From assembly GCA_001919995.1 (NCBI GenBank), contig MNIY01000034.1, positions 1-12,504 of the forward strand: a DNA stretch of 12,504 nt, written 5' to 3'. Shown here in pieces: positions 1-6,785 of this stretch. The notes under the pieces were generated by a model. It searched no databases. It was not told where the DNA came from and was given only the letters and a program-made list of their open reading frames with translations. This DNA comes from Ktedonobacter sp. 13_1_20CM_4_53_11. GTDB lineage: Bacteria > Chloroflexota > Ktedonobacteria > Ktedonobacterales > Ktedonobacteraceae. Position numbers and translations under genes: made by a program. Within the stretch, counting starts at the first letter, position 1. The number at the start of each line of letters is the position of its first letter.

Positions 1-1
1 T

Positions 2-760
2 GTTGGGGCAGAACCTTATATGCTGCCTCTCGTGGAAGAGAATGGTTATCTCCCGGAACTGGATAAAATTCCACAGGATGTGCTGGCAAAGTCGCGCCTG
101 CTGTGGCTAAACTATCCAAATAATCCGACCGCAGCATGTGCCAACCGACGCTTTTTTGAAGAGGTTGTTGCATTTGCTCAGCGCCATAACCTGGCCATAA
201 TTCATGATATGGCCTACGCGGAAGTTTACTTTGACGATTTTCGTCCTATGAGTATCCTGCAAATTCCCGGGGCCAGCGAAGTAGCAGTTGAACTACATTC
301 CCTGAGTAAGACGTATAATATGGCGGGATTCCGTGTAGGCATGGCAGTGGGCAATGCTGAACTGGTCGAGGCGGTAAGTCGCCTGAAAAGCAATATTGAC
401 AGTGGAATGTTCCGACCTGTGCAGTACGCGGCGATTGAGGCGCTCCAATTGCCAGAGTCCTGGATAGAGCAACGGAACGCGATATACCGGCAACGTCGCG
501 ATGTACTGGTGGCAGGATGTAATGCTATCGGTATGCGCACGCAAACGCCAGGGGCAGGTCTCTATGTCTGGGCCGCAGTACCCAGGGGATTCACATCACG
601 AGATTTCGCCAACTGGCTCTTTGACAAAACGGGTGTTTTTGTGACACCAGGTACTAATTTTGGTGATGCTGGGGAAGACTATGTGCGGATTTCTCTCACC
701 GTACCCGTAGAGCGAATTGAGGCAGCATTGCAACGGATGAAAACGGCTTTGGCTGGGTAG
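2..760 (+). CDS. dapL: PLP-dependent aminotransferase, LL-diaminopimelate aminotransferase-like (5' partial)
   Basis: This is the C-terminal 252 residues of a fold-type I aminotransferase; the frame is open to the left edge, so the true start lies outside the window. Visible landmarks are the substrate/cofactor stretch NYPNNPTAA, the cofactor Asp/Tyr segment HDMAYAEVYFD, and the PLP-lysine motif SLSKTYNMAGFRVG with the Schiff-base Lys codon at 308-310. A late arginine lies in DYVRISLTVP, where the substrate carboxylate is bound in this fold. The order and wording of these motifs, including the RLKSNIDSG segment, resemble the DapL family. DapL converts tetrahydrodipicolinate to LL-diaminopimelate with glutamate, in lysine and cell-wall synthesis. 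That assignment is from recalled family sequences; another class I/II aminotransferase is possible. The gene ends 75 bases before the glycogen debranching enzyme on the same strand, with no visible terminator between them. Confidence 0.9.
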   Translation, partial: VGAEPYMLPLVEENGYLPELDKIPQDVLAKSRLLWLNYPNNPTAACANRRFFEEVVAFAQRHNLAIIHDMAYAEVYFDDFRPMSILQIPGASEVAVELHSLSKTYNMAGFRVGMAVGNAELVEAVSRLKSNIDSGMFRPVQYAAIEALQLPESWIEQRNAIYRQRRDVLVAGCNAIGMRTQTPGAGLYVWAAVPRGFTSRDFANWLFDKTGVFVTPGTNFGDAGEDYVRISLTVPVERIEAALQRMKTALAG

Positions 761-835
761 TTGGAGCTTCATGGCTTCCGAGGTGGTGACCTGGCTGCAG
801 AAAACGCCGCTAGAAACACCAGGGGAATTTATCTT

Positions 836-2977
836 ATGGTAAGCGAACAGGATACGGGAGAGAGAGGGCAAGTGCCATCCAATGCATGGAATTTATATGT
901 AGAGCGGGATAGTTGCGCAAATGTGCAGGTAGGGCTTGACCGTGAATGGCTCGTCACAAACGGCCTGGGTGGATATGCGGCCGGTTCGATCGAGGGAGCG
1001 ACAACGCGCAGCTATCATGGTCTCCTGGTGGCGGCACTACGACCCCCTGTCGAACGCACCGTGCTGGTGACGAAAATAGATGAGACGGTTACTTTCCCCG
1101 ATGGGCTCACGCTGAAACTGGGCGTGAATGAGTATCAGGATGGTACTATCGATCCTCAAGGGTATAAGTATCTTGCGAAGGTCGCGCTTGAAGGAGATAT
1201 TCCCTGTTTTACATATGAGTTGGAAGGTATGCTGACACTTGAAAAGCGCATCTGGATGGAGTATGGACAGAATACGACATATGTGCAGTATATGTTGCAT
1301 GGAGCATTCGACGAAGGTAGTGAAAGGAGAACCGATGAACTGACGCTGGCGTTGTACCCTTTCTGCGTTTATCGCGATCATCACAGCGCGACCCAGGGAT
1401 CACCCGACTGGCATTTCCTGGTGGAAAACGAGGGAGAGTACTGTCGGGTACGTGCCAATGAGGACGCTATCGCTCTTACGATGATCGCAGGACCCTCAGC
1501 ACATTTCACTCCAACTGGCGAGTGGTATTGGAACGTATTCCATCGTCGCGAAAGAGAGCGAGGACTTCCTGATCACGAGGATGTGTATCAGCCGGGATAT
1601 TTCCGAATACAACTTACCCCTGGAATGCGGACGACACTGGTACTTAGCGCCGAGCCTGAGCCGTTCGGCGAGTTTGTTGGGGCACACCACGAAGACAGTG
1701 TGACTCAGGCTTTACTGCGTCATCATCGCCGCAAGCAGCAACTCCTGGCAGTAGCCAATAGCTCAGCAGTCAACCTTCCTCAGCAGGATCCAGTATTAGC
1801 CCGACTGGTTGTTGCAGCGGATCAGTTTATTGTGGCTCGCCCTGAACAGACGGCGGGAATGAAGAAAGGGAAACCGGTTTTCCGCCTGACACCCGATAGA
1901 AAAACGGTGATCGCCGGATATCCATGGTTCTCTGACTGGGGACGAGACAGTATGATCTCGCTGCCAGGATTGCTGTTGAGCACAGGAAGGTATAGTGAGG
2001 CGAAAGGTTTGCTAAGGGCCTTTGCATCATTCACTCAAGATGGGCTCATTCCGAATCGTTTTCCCGACACTGGTGAAGCTCCCGAATATAATACAGCGGA
2101 CGCAACGTTGTGGATGTTCCATGCATTGCATACTTACCTTACGGCATCGGGGGATTGGCCTCTGTTGAAAGAGCTCTTCCCGACGCTCAGTAGTATTATT
2201 GACTGGCATGTACGGGGAACAAAATATGGTATTGGTATCGATCCGCGAGATGGCTTACTACATGCCGGGGCGCCAGGGGTACAACTGACGTGGATGGATG
2301 CGAAAGTTGACGATTTGGTTGTTACACCGCGTCGTGGGAAGCCAGTAGAGGTCAACGCGCTCTGGTACAATACCCTCAGTCTTATGGAGAGCTGGGCGGT
2401 ACGTCTCTCCACAGACGCGACGCTGTACGGTCAATTGCGTTCCCAGGTCCGCCAGAATTTTGCCGCACGCTTCTGGTACGAAGAGGGAGGCCATCTCTAT
2501 GACGTGGTCGATGTGGAGGGGACAGCCGGGAAAAACGATGCTTCGCTGCGCCCTAACCAGTTATTTGCCGCGTCACTGACGCGTGACCTCCTCACTGATG
2601 CTCAGATCCAGGCTATTTTGCAGAGGGTAACCGAACATTTACTCACGCCCGCTGGTTTGCGCTCACTCAGTCCTGATGACCCGAAGTATCATCCTCAATT
2701 CAAAGGGAATCGCAAAGAACGCGATGCGGCTTATCATCAAGGTACGGTATGGCAATGGTTAATCGGGCCGTATATAGATGTCCACCTGCGCTTAAACAAT
2801 GATCTAAGTGCTGTACGCGAGCTACTGCAGCCGATCATCAAGCAATTATGGACTACATGCCTGGGGACGATCAGTGAGGCTGCGGAACCAGAGCCACCTT
2901 ATACACCGGCGGGATGTTTTGCACAGGCATGGAGCGTTGCTGAGGTATTGCGATGCTGGTTATTGACTACCGAGTAG
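836..2977 (+). CDS. Glycogen debranching enzyme (amylo-alpha-1,6-glucosidase, archaeal/bacterial type)
   Basis: A 713-residue cytoplasmic enzyme predicted to remove alpha-1,6 branch stubs from glycogen or related glucans. The N-terminal beta domain (about residues 25-300) carries TNGLGG (41-46) and RSYHGLLV (58-65), typical of the GDE_N domain. The C-terminal (alpha/alpha)6 catalytic domain has WFSDWGRDS (364-372), TADATLWMFHAL, TWMDAK (485-490), RPNQLFA, AYHQGTVWQWL (from about 632) and AGCFAQAWSVAEVLR, all family hallmarks of CAZy GH133. The length is normal and no motif is broken. I chose ATG 836 because AGGGGA (821-826) sits 9 bases before it. The frame is open back to a TTG at 761, but those extra 25 residues do not look like family sequence. 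It may be cotranscribed with the aminotransferase upstream. A glycosyltransferase follows after 83 bases. No clear terminator is seen downstream. Confidence 0.93.
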   Translation: MVSEQDTGERGQVPSNAWNLYVERDSCANVQVGLDREWLVTNGLGGYAAGSIEGATTRSYHGLLVAALRPPVERTVLVTKIDETVTFPDGLTLKLGVNEYQDGTIDPQGYKYLAKVALEGDIPCFTYELEGMLTLEKRIWMEYGQNTTYVQYMLHGAFDEGSERRTDELTLALYPFCVYRDHHSATQGSPDWHFLVENEGEYCRVRANEDAIALTMIAGPSAHFTPTGEWYWNVFHRRERERGLPDHEDVYQPGYFRIQLTPGMRTTLVLSAEPEPFGEFVGAHHEDSVTQALLRHHRRKQQLLAVANSSAVNLPQQDPVLARLVVAADQFIVARPEQTAGMKKGKPVFRLTPDRKTVIAGYPWFSDWGRDSMISLPGLLLSTGRYSEAKGLLRAFASFTQDGLIPNRFPDTGEAPEYNTADATLWMFHALHTYLTASGDWPLLKELFPTLSSIIDWHVRGTKYGIGIDPRDGLLHAGAPGVQLTWMDAKVDDLVVTPRRGKPVEVNALWYNTLSLMESWAVRLSTDATLYGQLRSQVRQNFAARFWYEEGGHLYDVVDVEGTAGKNDASLRPNQLFAASLTRDLLTDAQIQAILQRVTEHLLTPAGLRSLSPDDPKYHPQFKGNRKERDAAYHQGTVWQWLIGPYIDVHLRLNNDLSAVRELLQPIIKQLWTTCLGTISEAAEPEPPYTPAGCFAQAWSVAEVLRCWLLTTE

Positions 2978-3060
2978 AAAATCAGCCGTATGATACGATA
3001 AGTGAATAAACAATCGAGCTAGAGGATTTTGCAACTTTAGATGCGTATTTAAAGAACAAA

Positions 3061-4983
3061 ATGTTGAATCTGTCACAGCAGAAGGGGCATTCACAAATAA
3101 CCAGTATAATCCAAAAAAATCGTTGGCAAACTGTTATACTATCGCCACTCTGGCTTTGCCTGCTTTTCGCTTTAGGCATACGAATCTGGTCAGCCCACCA
3201 CACACATGGGATTATCGATGGGGACGAGGCCGTGGTGGGTATCCAGGCTGAGCATATTTTGCGTGGGGAACATCCCTACTACTTTTATGGTCAGGTCTAT
3301 ATGGGCAGCCTGGAGGCCTACCTGATGGCGATTCTCTTCGCCATTGCCGGTCCCTCTGTGTGGATGTTGCGTGCCGAACCGATACTGCTTTCGCTGCTCG
3401 TGGTCTGGCTGACATGGAGGTTGGCCGGGGCTCTGGCGGACGCTGCGCATCTTTCTCCATTCGCCCAGCAGCTCTTTCAGACGATTGCTGCGCTCATAGC
3501 AGCCGTACCGCCGCTCTATGACACGGTGGTTGAAATGCGCGCGCTGGGTGGTTATGTCGAAACGTTTGTGCTTATACTCTTGCTGTTCCTCTCTGTCTTT
3601 AGAGTGACGAGGCGCTTGCGAGCAGGCGCATCATATAAAGAGCTGGGATGGCGTTGGGCAGGTATCGGCTTTATCATTGGTTTCGGTTTCTGGGTCAATC
3701 CGCTCATCCTCACCGCCGTTTTCGCGGCGACTATCTGGGTTGTGGCGTTCTGCATAGTGGAACTTGCTCAATTGGACAGTCAAAATCAAGCAGACTTTCG
3801 GCCTGCACTGCGCTCGTTTCTCAAGCGGTTATTGCTTGTTCTTGTAGCCGTACCCACGTGTCTCATTGGCATGGCCCCGGCAATACGTTGGGGGCTTACC
3901 CACCACTGGGCGAACTTCACCTTTGTGCTACAGTTGGGGGATTTACGAACGCTCAATTCACTTTTAAAGCCCTATTATCACGATCGCCTCTCCTTGTTCA
4001 AAGATCAACTCTCTTTCTATCTACATTATGCAGCTCCGCGTACGATCGGTGGAGCATTGCCCGGAGAGAATACACTCCTGACCACAATCCATACATTGAC
4101 ATTGGGCCTGGGGCTTTTTTGTCTATGTGCGTCATGTTTACTGTTCTTGCTTTCCCTATTCTGGCATCATCCACAACTCTTGCGCATCCGGCAACTTGTC
4201 GCGCTGCCGTTGCTTTACGCGGTCTGTGTCTCCATAGCATTCTGCACATCCATAATCGCTACGGCAGGATTGATATCGTTGCAACATGATATCGCTGGAC
4301 GTTACGCTGCTCCCATCATGCTGGTACTGCCTTTCTTTTTCGCTGCGGTCTTTACACTTGCATACACGTCTCTAGCCAAATTCATGAAGAGGCGGCCGCG
4401 CAATGAAGAGGAACAAGCAGGAAACACGCAACGCAGCGTATTGTCGAAGGCGAGCCCGCGCATCACAATGATAGCGCAGGTTGTCTTATTTGCTGTACTA
4501 CTCTCTTATATAGGGGTCCAGGCATCGACATATGAACTGACCGATGCTGGTGCTACGTTTCAATCGGCTTCGTGCACTACAGCGCCAGCGAATAACGATG
4601 CGATTATTGCCTACCTGCAACAGGAACATGTTCATTACGCGTGGGCTATCACCTGGATTGGCAACCCGATTATTTTCAAGACCAATGCAGGTATAATCAT
4701 GACCGATCCACGGTTAATTATTTCTCATTACGGTCTCGGTCGTATCCCTCTCTATACCTATGACCTTCTGCAAGCTGATCGCCCTGCTATGTTAACGCTC
4801 GTGCAACATGATGACACACATCCAGCACTACTGAAAATCCTGGATGCGAGGAAGATAACGTATCACACGAGGCGTTTCCCGTCCGAGCAAGGCTATGATG
4901 TGCTTGTGGTCACAGCACTGAGTCGTACTGTTCCGATGCTATCGACACAGCTGTATGCGTCGGCTTTTCCTGGCTGTATATGA
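3061..4983 (+). CDS. Multi-spanning GT-C fold glycosyltransferase (ArnT/PMT/RgtA-like)
   Basis: A 640-residue integral membrane protein with roughly 11 hydrophobic helices and a soluble tail from about residue 490. The first helix is about residues 24-42. It is followed at once by an extracytoplasmic loop with the acidic cluster DGDEA (Asp53, Asp55, Glu56) and then the YYFYGQVYMGSLEAY segment. An acidic motif in the first outer loop is the signature of GT-C transferases that use polyprenyl-phosphate sugars (PMT, ArnT and RgtA-D types). The sugar and acceptor are unknown. The C-terminal 150 residues look like a small outward-facing alpha/beta domain. The start at ATG 3061 is the first Met before the hydrophobic helix, but no good Shine-Dalgarno precedes it (AGAGGA at 3021-3026 is too far), so the start is less certain than the frame. 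A 42-residue small frame begins 13 bases after the stop. Confidence 0.8.
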   Translation: MLNLSQQKGHSQITSIIQKNRWQTVILSPLWLCLLFALGIRIWSAHHTHGIIDGDEAVVGIQAEHILRGEHPYYFYGQVYMGSLEAYLMAILFAIAGPSVWMLRAEPILLSLLVVWLTWRLAGALADAAHLSPFAQQLFQTIAALIAAVPPLYDTVVEMRALGGYVETFVLILLLFLSVFRVTRRLRAGASYKELGWRWAGIGFIIGFGFWVNPLILTAVFAATIWVVAFCIVELAQLDSQNQADFRPALRSFLKRLLLVLVAVPTCLIGMAPAIRWGLTHHWANFTFVLQLGDLRTLNSLLKPYYHDRLSLFKDQLSFYLHYAAPRTIGGALPGENTLLTTIHTLTLGLGLFCLCASCLLFLLSLFWHHPQLLRIRQLVALPLLYAVCVSIAFCTSIIATAGLISLQHDIAGRYAAPIMLVLPFFFAAVFTLAYTSLAKFMKRRPRNEEEQAGNTQRSVLSKASPRITMIAQVVLFAVLLSYIGVQASTYELTDAGATFQSASCTTAPANNDAIIAYLQQEHVHYAWAITWIGNPIIFKTNAGIIMTDPRLIISHYGLGRIPLYTYDLLQADRPAMLTLVQHDDTHPALLKILDARKITYHTRRFPSEQGYDVLVVTALSRTVPMLSTQLYASAFPGCI

Positions 4984-4996
4984 GAGGAGTTGGAGG

Positions 4997-5125
4997 ATGA
5001 CCATAGCTATTGTTATGAGAGGACGTTTCTCCTGGTTTCTTAGCTCTACGCGGTTTGGGGCCTGGTTTTCCTGGTTGCTCAAGACAACTGCGCAGAGCCT
5101 CCTCAACTTTTACGAAGCCCTGTAG
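4997..5125 (+). CDS. Small Trp-rich hydrophobic peptide, 42 residues (hypothetical)
   Basis: A short frame with ATG at 4997 and TAG at 5123-5125. AGGAG (4985-4989) lies 7 bases before the ATG, a good Shine-Dalgarno. It starts 13 bases after the stop of the glycosyltransferase, so the two could be translated from one message. The product begins MTIAIVMRGRFSWFL and contains two similar blocks 13 residues apart, FSWFLSSTR (11-19) and FSWLLKTT (24-31), with aromatic residues and a few Arg/Lys. This fits a short membrane-associated helix. I do not recognise it. An antisense frame through the same bases (4910-5152, minus) looks like an overlap artefact. The evidence is limited to the ribosome site, position and composition. 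Confidence 0.4.
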   Translation: MTIAIVMRGRFSWFLSSTRFGAWFSWLLKTTAQSLLNFYEAL

Positions 5126-5141
5126 TAGGTACCAATCCGTA

Positions 5142-5170
5142 TAGTCAAGCAAATGGTTATAGGATATAAT
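5142..5170 (+). promoter_or_regulatory. Sigma-70-type promoter for the coiled-coil gene
   Basis: A perfect -10 hexamer TATAAT (5165-5170) is preceded at exactly 17 bases by TAGTCA (5142-5147), which matches the TTGACA consensus at four of six positions. Transcription would start near 5177, about 36 bases before the ATG at 5213. It lies in a gap with no other gene, 17 bases after the small 42-residue frame, which supports a separate transcription unit here. Confidence 0.6.
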
Positions 5171-5212
5171 AGAACTGGCCTATGAGCCAGATGTTTAGTG
5201 AAAGGCAACTCT

Positions 5213-5437
5213 ATGCCAACACAAGAAGAGAGACTTACAGCCTTAGAGCAAACGACCATGGAATATCGACCAGTCCTACAGAACATCGCATATGAACTGA
5301 CAATGGTTAAAGGGTTGACTATTGATCAGATCGGGATCACCCAGGAATTGAGACAGAATATGAGCGACGTTAAGGAGCGCTTGACACGTATTGAGGAACA
5401 ACTCAATACTATCCTCGCACTTTTAAAACCATCCTAG
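5213..5437 (+). CDS. Small coiled-coil protein, 74 residues (hypothetical)
   Basis: The product begins MPTQEERLTALEQ and is almost entirely charged, heptad-like helix. It has an N-terminal segment (about 1-28), a short break near GLTIDQIG, and a second helix LRQNMSDVKERLTRIEEQL. No enzyme motif, Cys cluster or membrane helix is present. Short proteins that open with this kind of TQEERLTALEQ sequence and end in a coiled coil are, as I recall, common in Ktedonobacteria genomes, often in several copies; their role is unknown to me. I chose ATG 5213 because AAAGG (5201-5205) lies 7 bases upstream; a GTG at 5198 in the same frame would add five residues but has no such site. It is probably monocistronic from the promoter at 5142-5170. 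Oligomerisation or a partner-binding role is an inference. Confidence 0.75.
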   Translation: MPTQEERLTALEQTTMEYRPVLQNIAYELTMVKGLTIDQIGITQELRQNMSDVKERLTRIEEQLNTILALLKPS

Positions 5438-5551
5438 ACTCTCCATTCGCTATATTCTACAGCTACCAATGCCCACCTCTGATAAACGACTTAGCCACCC
5501 TGGCAAAATTTGATCAGTTACGCAGAATACCCTAACAGACAGGAGACAACG

Positions 5552-5662
5552 ATGTTCATGGGACAAGTTTACACCAATGCACTCACTCCACACGTGCAAC
5601 AAGCACTCCATGCTATCTGTTACCCGTTTGCCTCACTCTCCCTTCAGATGTATAATCTCTAA
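5552..5662 (+). CDS. Candidate 36-residue small protein (uncertain)
   Basis: A 36-codon frame opens at ATG 5552 with AGGAGA (5541-5546) five bases upstream, one of the better ribosome sites in the window, and closes at TAA 5660-5662. The product starts MFMGQVYTNALTPHVQQ and has no recognisable motif. A good promoter for the next gene (5628-5656) lies inside its 3' end, which may explain part of the base composition and argues for caution. No convincing promoter was found upstream; the nearest is a weak TTGATC at 5510-5515. It could be a genuine small protein, a remnant, or chance. Confidence 0.3.
   Translation: MFMGQVYTNALTPHVQQALHAICYPFASLSLQMYNL
5628..5656 (+). promoter_or_regulatory. Sigma-70-type promoter for the eight-helix membrane protein
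   Basis: TTGCCT (5628-5633, four of six consensus positions) and a perfect TATAAT (5651-5656) are separated by exactly 17 bases. Transcription would begin near 5663 and leave a leader of about 68 bases before ATG 5731. That leader contains a small GGAAA/TTTCC hairpin (5669-5681). Confidence 0.6.
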
Positions 5663-5730
5663 CGACAAGGAAAGGTTTTCCCTACGGATCCCTGTCTTCT
5701 TAAACGATTCGCTAAAAGGACTAACATTGT

Positions 5731-6717
5731 ATGTTACAGACGCTTCCGCTTGTATTGTTCATCGTAATGAGTGAACTTTCGATAGGAGCTTTTACGGTAC
5801 TTTTTGTGCTGGATTGGCGCAATGAAGTCAAACGCAGTTTTTTGATTACTTATGGGCTTATTTATATAGTTCTGACAGGACTTACCTACCTGTTTCAGCA
5901 GAATTTTTCAACTCCGGGCTTGCTCAATAGCTTTCCACAGCTTGATAAAGCCTGGACTGGCTATGAATCGCTTCCCCTGCTGCTCTTCCTGCTCCTGATG
6001 CTGCCATATAATCTCTTCCTTTGGCTGGACAAGAGAGCTGGTGTGGATGGTCAAGGAACCAAGGAGGATGGTCAGACTACGAAGGTGGAAGGGCAAAAGC
6101 GCTCTTCTCCAACACGCTCGCTGCGCCTGATCAGTGGAGGGTTAACAGTGCTGGCTGGCCTGACGACACTGTTCGTGATGGCGATGATCTACCGACCCAT
6201 TGCATCCTCAAATATTGGGGGGGCGATTACTGTGGCCAGCTTCTTTGCGGCTGCACTGGCGCTAGGTGGAGTGATGACTGCGATGTGGCTGGGACACTGG
6301 TACCTGGTAACGCCTGCACTTTCGGAGAAACCGTTACTGTTTGCGACAACACTGGTGCTGTTGGGAGTGCTGGCTCAGGTGATTTTTGCCTTCACGGCAG
6401 GCCCAACCATAACACATGCCAGCAACATAGCTGTGACAACGCCAGCAGCTACCGCGACGGCTACTGCAACAACATCTCCATCACACACTCAAACCAAACC
6501 CGCAGGCACGCCGGTAGTAACACCTTTGAGTACGGATGCTATTGGCTGGCTGCGTATCCTGGTGAGTTTTGTGATCCCACTGATTTTAGGGGGTATCGCC
6601 TGGAAGTTGATACGCGACCGCTCGTTCCAATCTGCTACAGGTATGCTTTACCTGGTGGTGGTGTGTGCGCTGGCGGGCGAAGCTATCGCACGAGGACTGT
6701 TTTTGATGGGGTTGTAA
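5731..6717 (+). CDS. Eight-helix integral membrane protein of unknown function
   Basis: A 328-residue protein with about eight hydrophobic helices: roughly 3-26, 34-55, 81-99, 133-152, 160-188, 197-221, 270-290 and 302-326. AAAGGA (5715-5720) lies 10 bases before ATG 5731. Between helices 3 and 4 is a hydrophilic loop with two 7-residue repeats of DGQxTK type plus a partial third (residues 105-122). Between helices 6 and 7 is a Thr/Ala/Pro-rich linker (about 224-266). Helix 5 ends in MWLGHWYLVTP, whose His and Trp could bind a cofactor or quinone, and the last helix contains GEAIARGLF, which recalls the C-terminal helix of DmsC/NrfD-type membrane anchors. That resemblance is weak and is inference only. 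No redox partner gene is nearby. It is transcribed from its own promoter and ends at the strong terminator at 6749-6784. Confidence 0.8.
   Translation: MLQTLPLVLFIVMSELSIGAFTVLFVLDWRNEVKRSFLITYGLIYIVLTGLTYLFQQNFSTPGLLNSFPQLDKAWTGYESLPLLLFLLLMLPYNLFLWLDKRAGVDGQGTKEDGQTTKVEGQKRSSPTRSLRLISGGLTVLAGLTTLFVMAMIYRPIASSNIGGAITVASFFAAALALGGVMTAMWLGHWYLVTPALSEKPLLFATTLVLLGVLAQVIFAFTAGPTITHASNIAVTTPAATATATATTSPSHTQTKPAGTPVVTPLSTDAIGWLRILVSFVIPLILGGIAWKLIRDRSFQSATGMLYLVVVCALAGEAIARGLFLMGL
6043..6099 (+). repeat. In-frame 21-bp tandem repeat, about 2.7 copies
   Basis: Two diverged 21-base units (6043-6063 and 6064-6084) and a shorter third (6085-6099) encode VDGQGTK, EDGQTTK and VEGQK in the hydrophilic loop between helices 3 and 4 of the membrane protein. 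The unit is a multiple of three, so copy-number change would keep the frame. Confidence 0.65.
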
Positions 6718-6748
6718 ATATCATCCCGGAATATATGGTGCAAAGGTA

Positions 6749-6784
6749 AGAGGACGACCAGGCCAGCTGGTCGTCCTCTCTTTT
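6749..6784 (+). terminator. Rho-independent terminator with 13-bp perfect stem
   Basis: Arms 6749-6761 (AGAGGACGACCAG) and 6767-6779 (CTGGTCGTCCTCT) pair without mismatch around the 5-base loop GCCAG. They are followed on the + strand by CTTTTATTA, giving a U-run for the membrane protein transcript. The hairpin starts 31 bases after that gene's stop and ends just before the stop codon (6786-6788) of the convergent CoA ligase, so it can serve both transcripts. The minus-strand U-tract after it is poor, so the + direction should be the stronger. Confidence 0.88.
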
Positions 6785-6785
6785 A

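Noticed and set aside
2963..2994. TTGACT (2963-2968) and TATGAT (2989-2994) as a promoter for the glycosyltransferase.
   Set aside because: The spacer is 20 bases, too long for a normal sigma-70 promoter, and the -35 lies inside the debranching enzyme gene.
3648..4289. A 213-codon + strand frame inside the glycosyltransferase.
   Set aside because: Out-of-frame shadow of a gene with consistent hydrophobic helices; no ribosome site.
5577..5774. A 65-codon + strand frame between the coiled-coil and membrane protein genes.
   Set aside because: It overlaps the promoter, leader and start of the membrane protein in another frame and has no ribosome site.
6021..6749. A 242-codon + strand frame overlapping the membrane protein.
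   Set aside because: It is an out-of-frame shadow; its product is rich in Gly, Cys and Arg with no domain features, while the other frame gives clean membrane helices.
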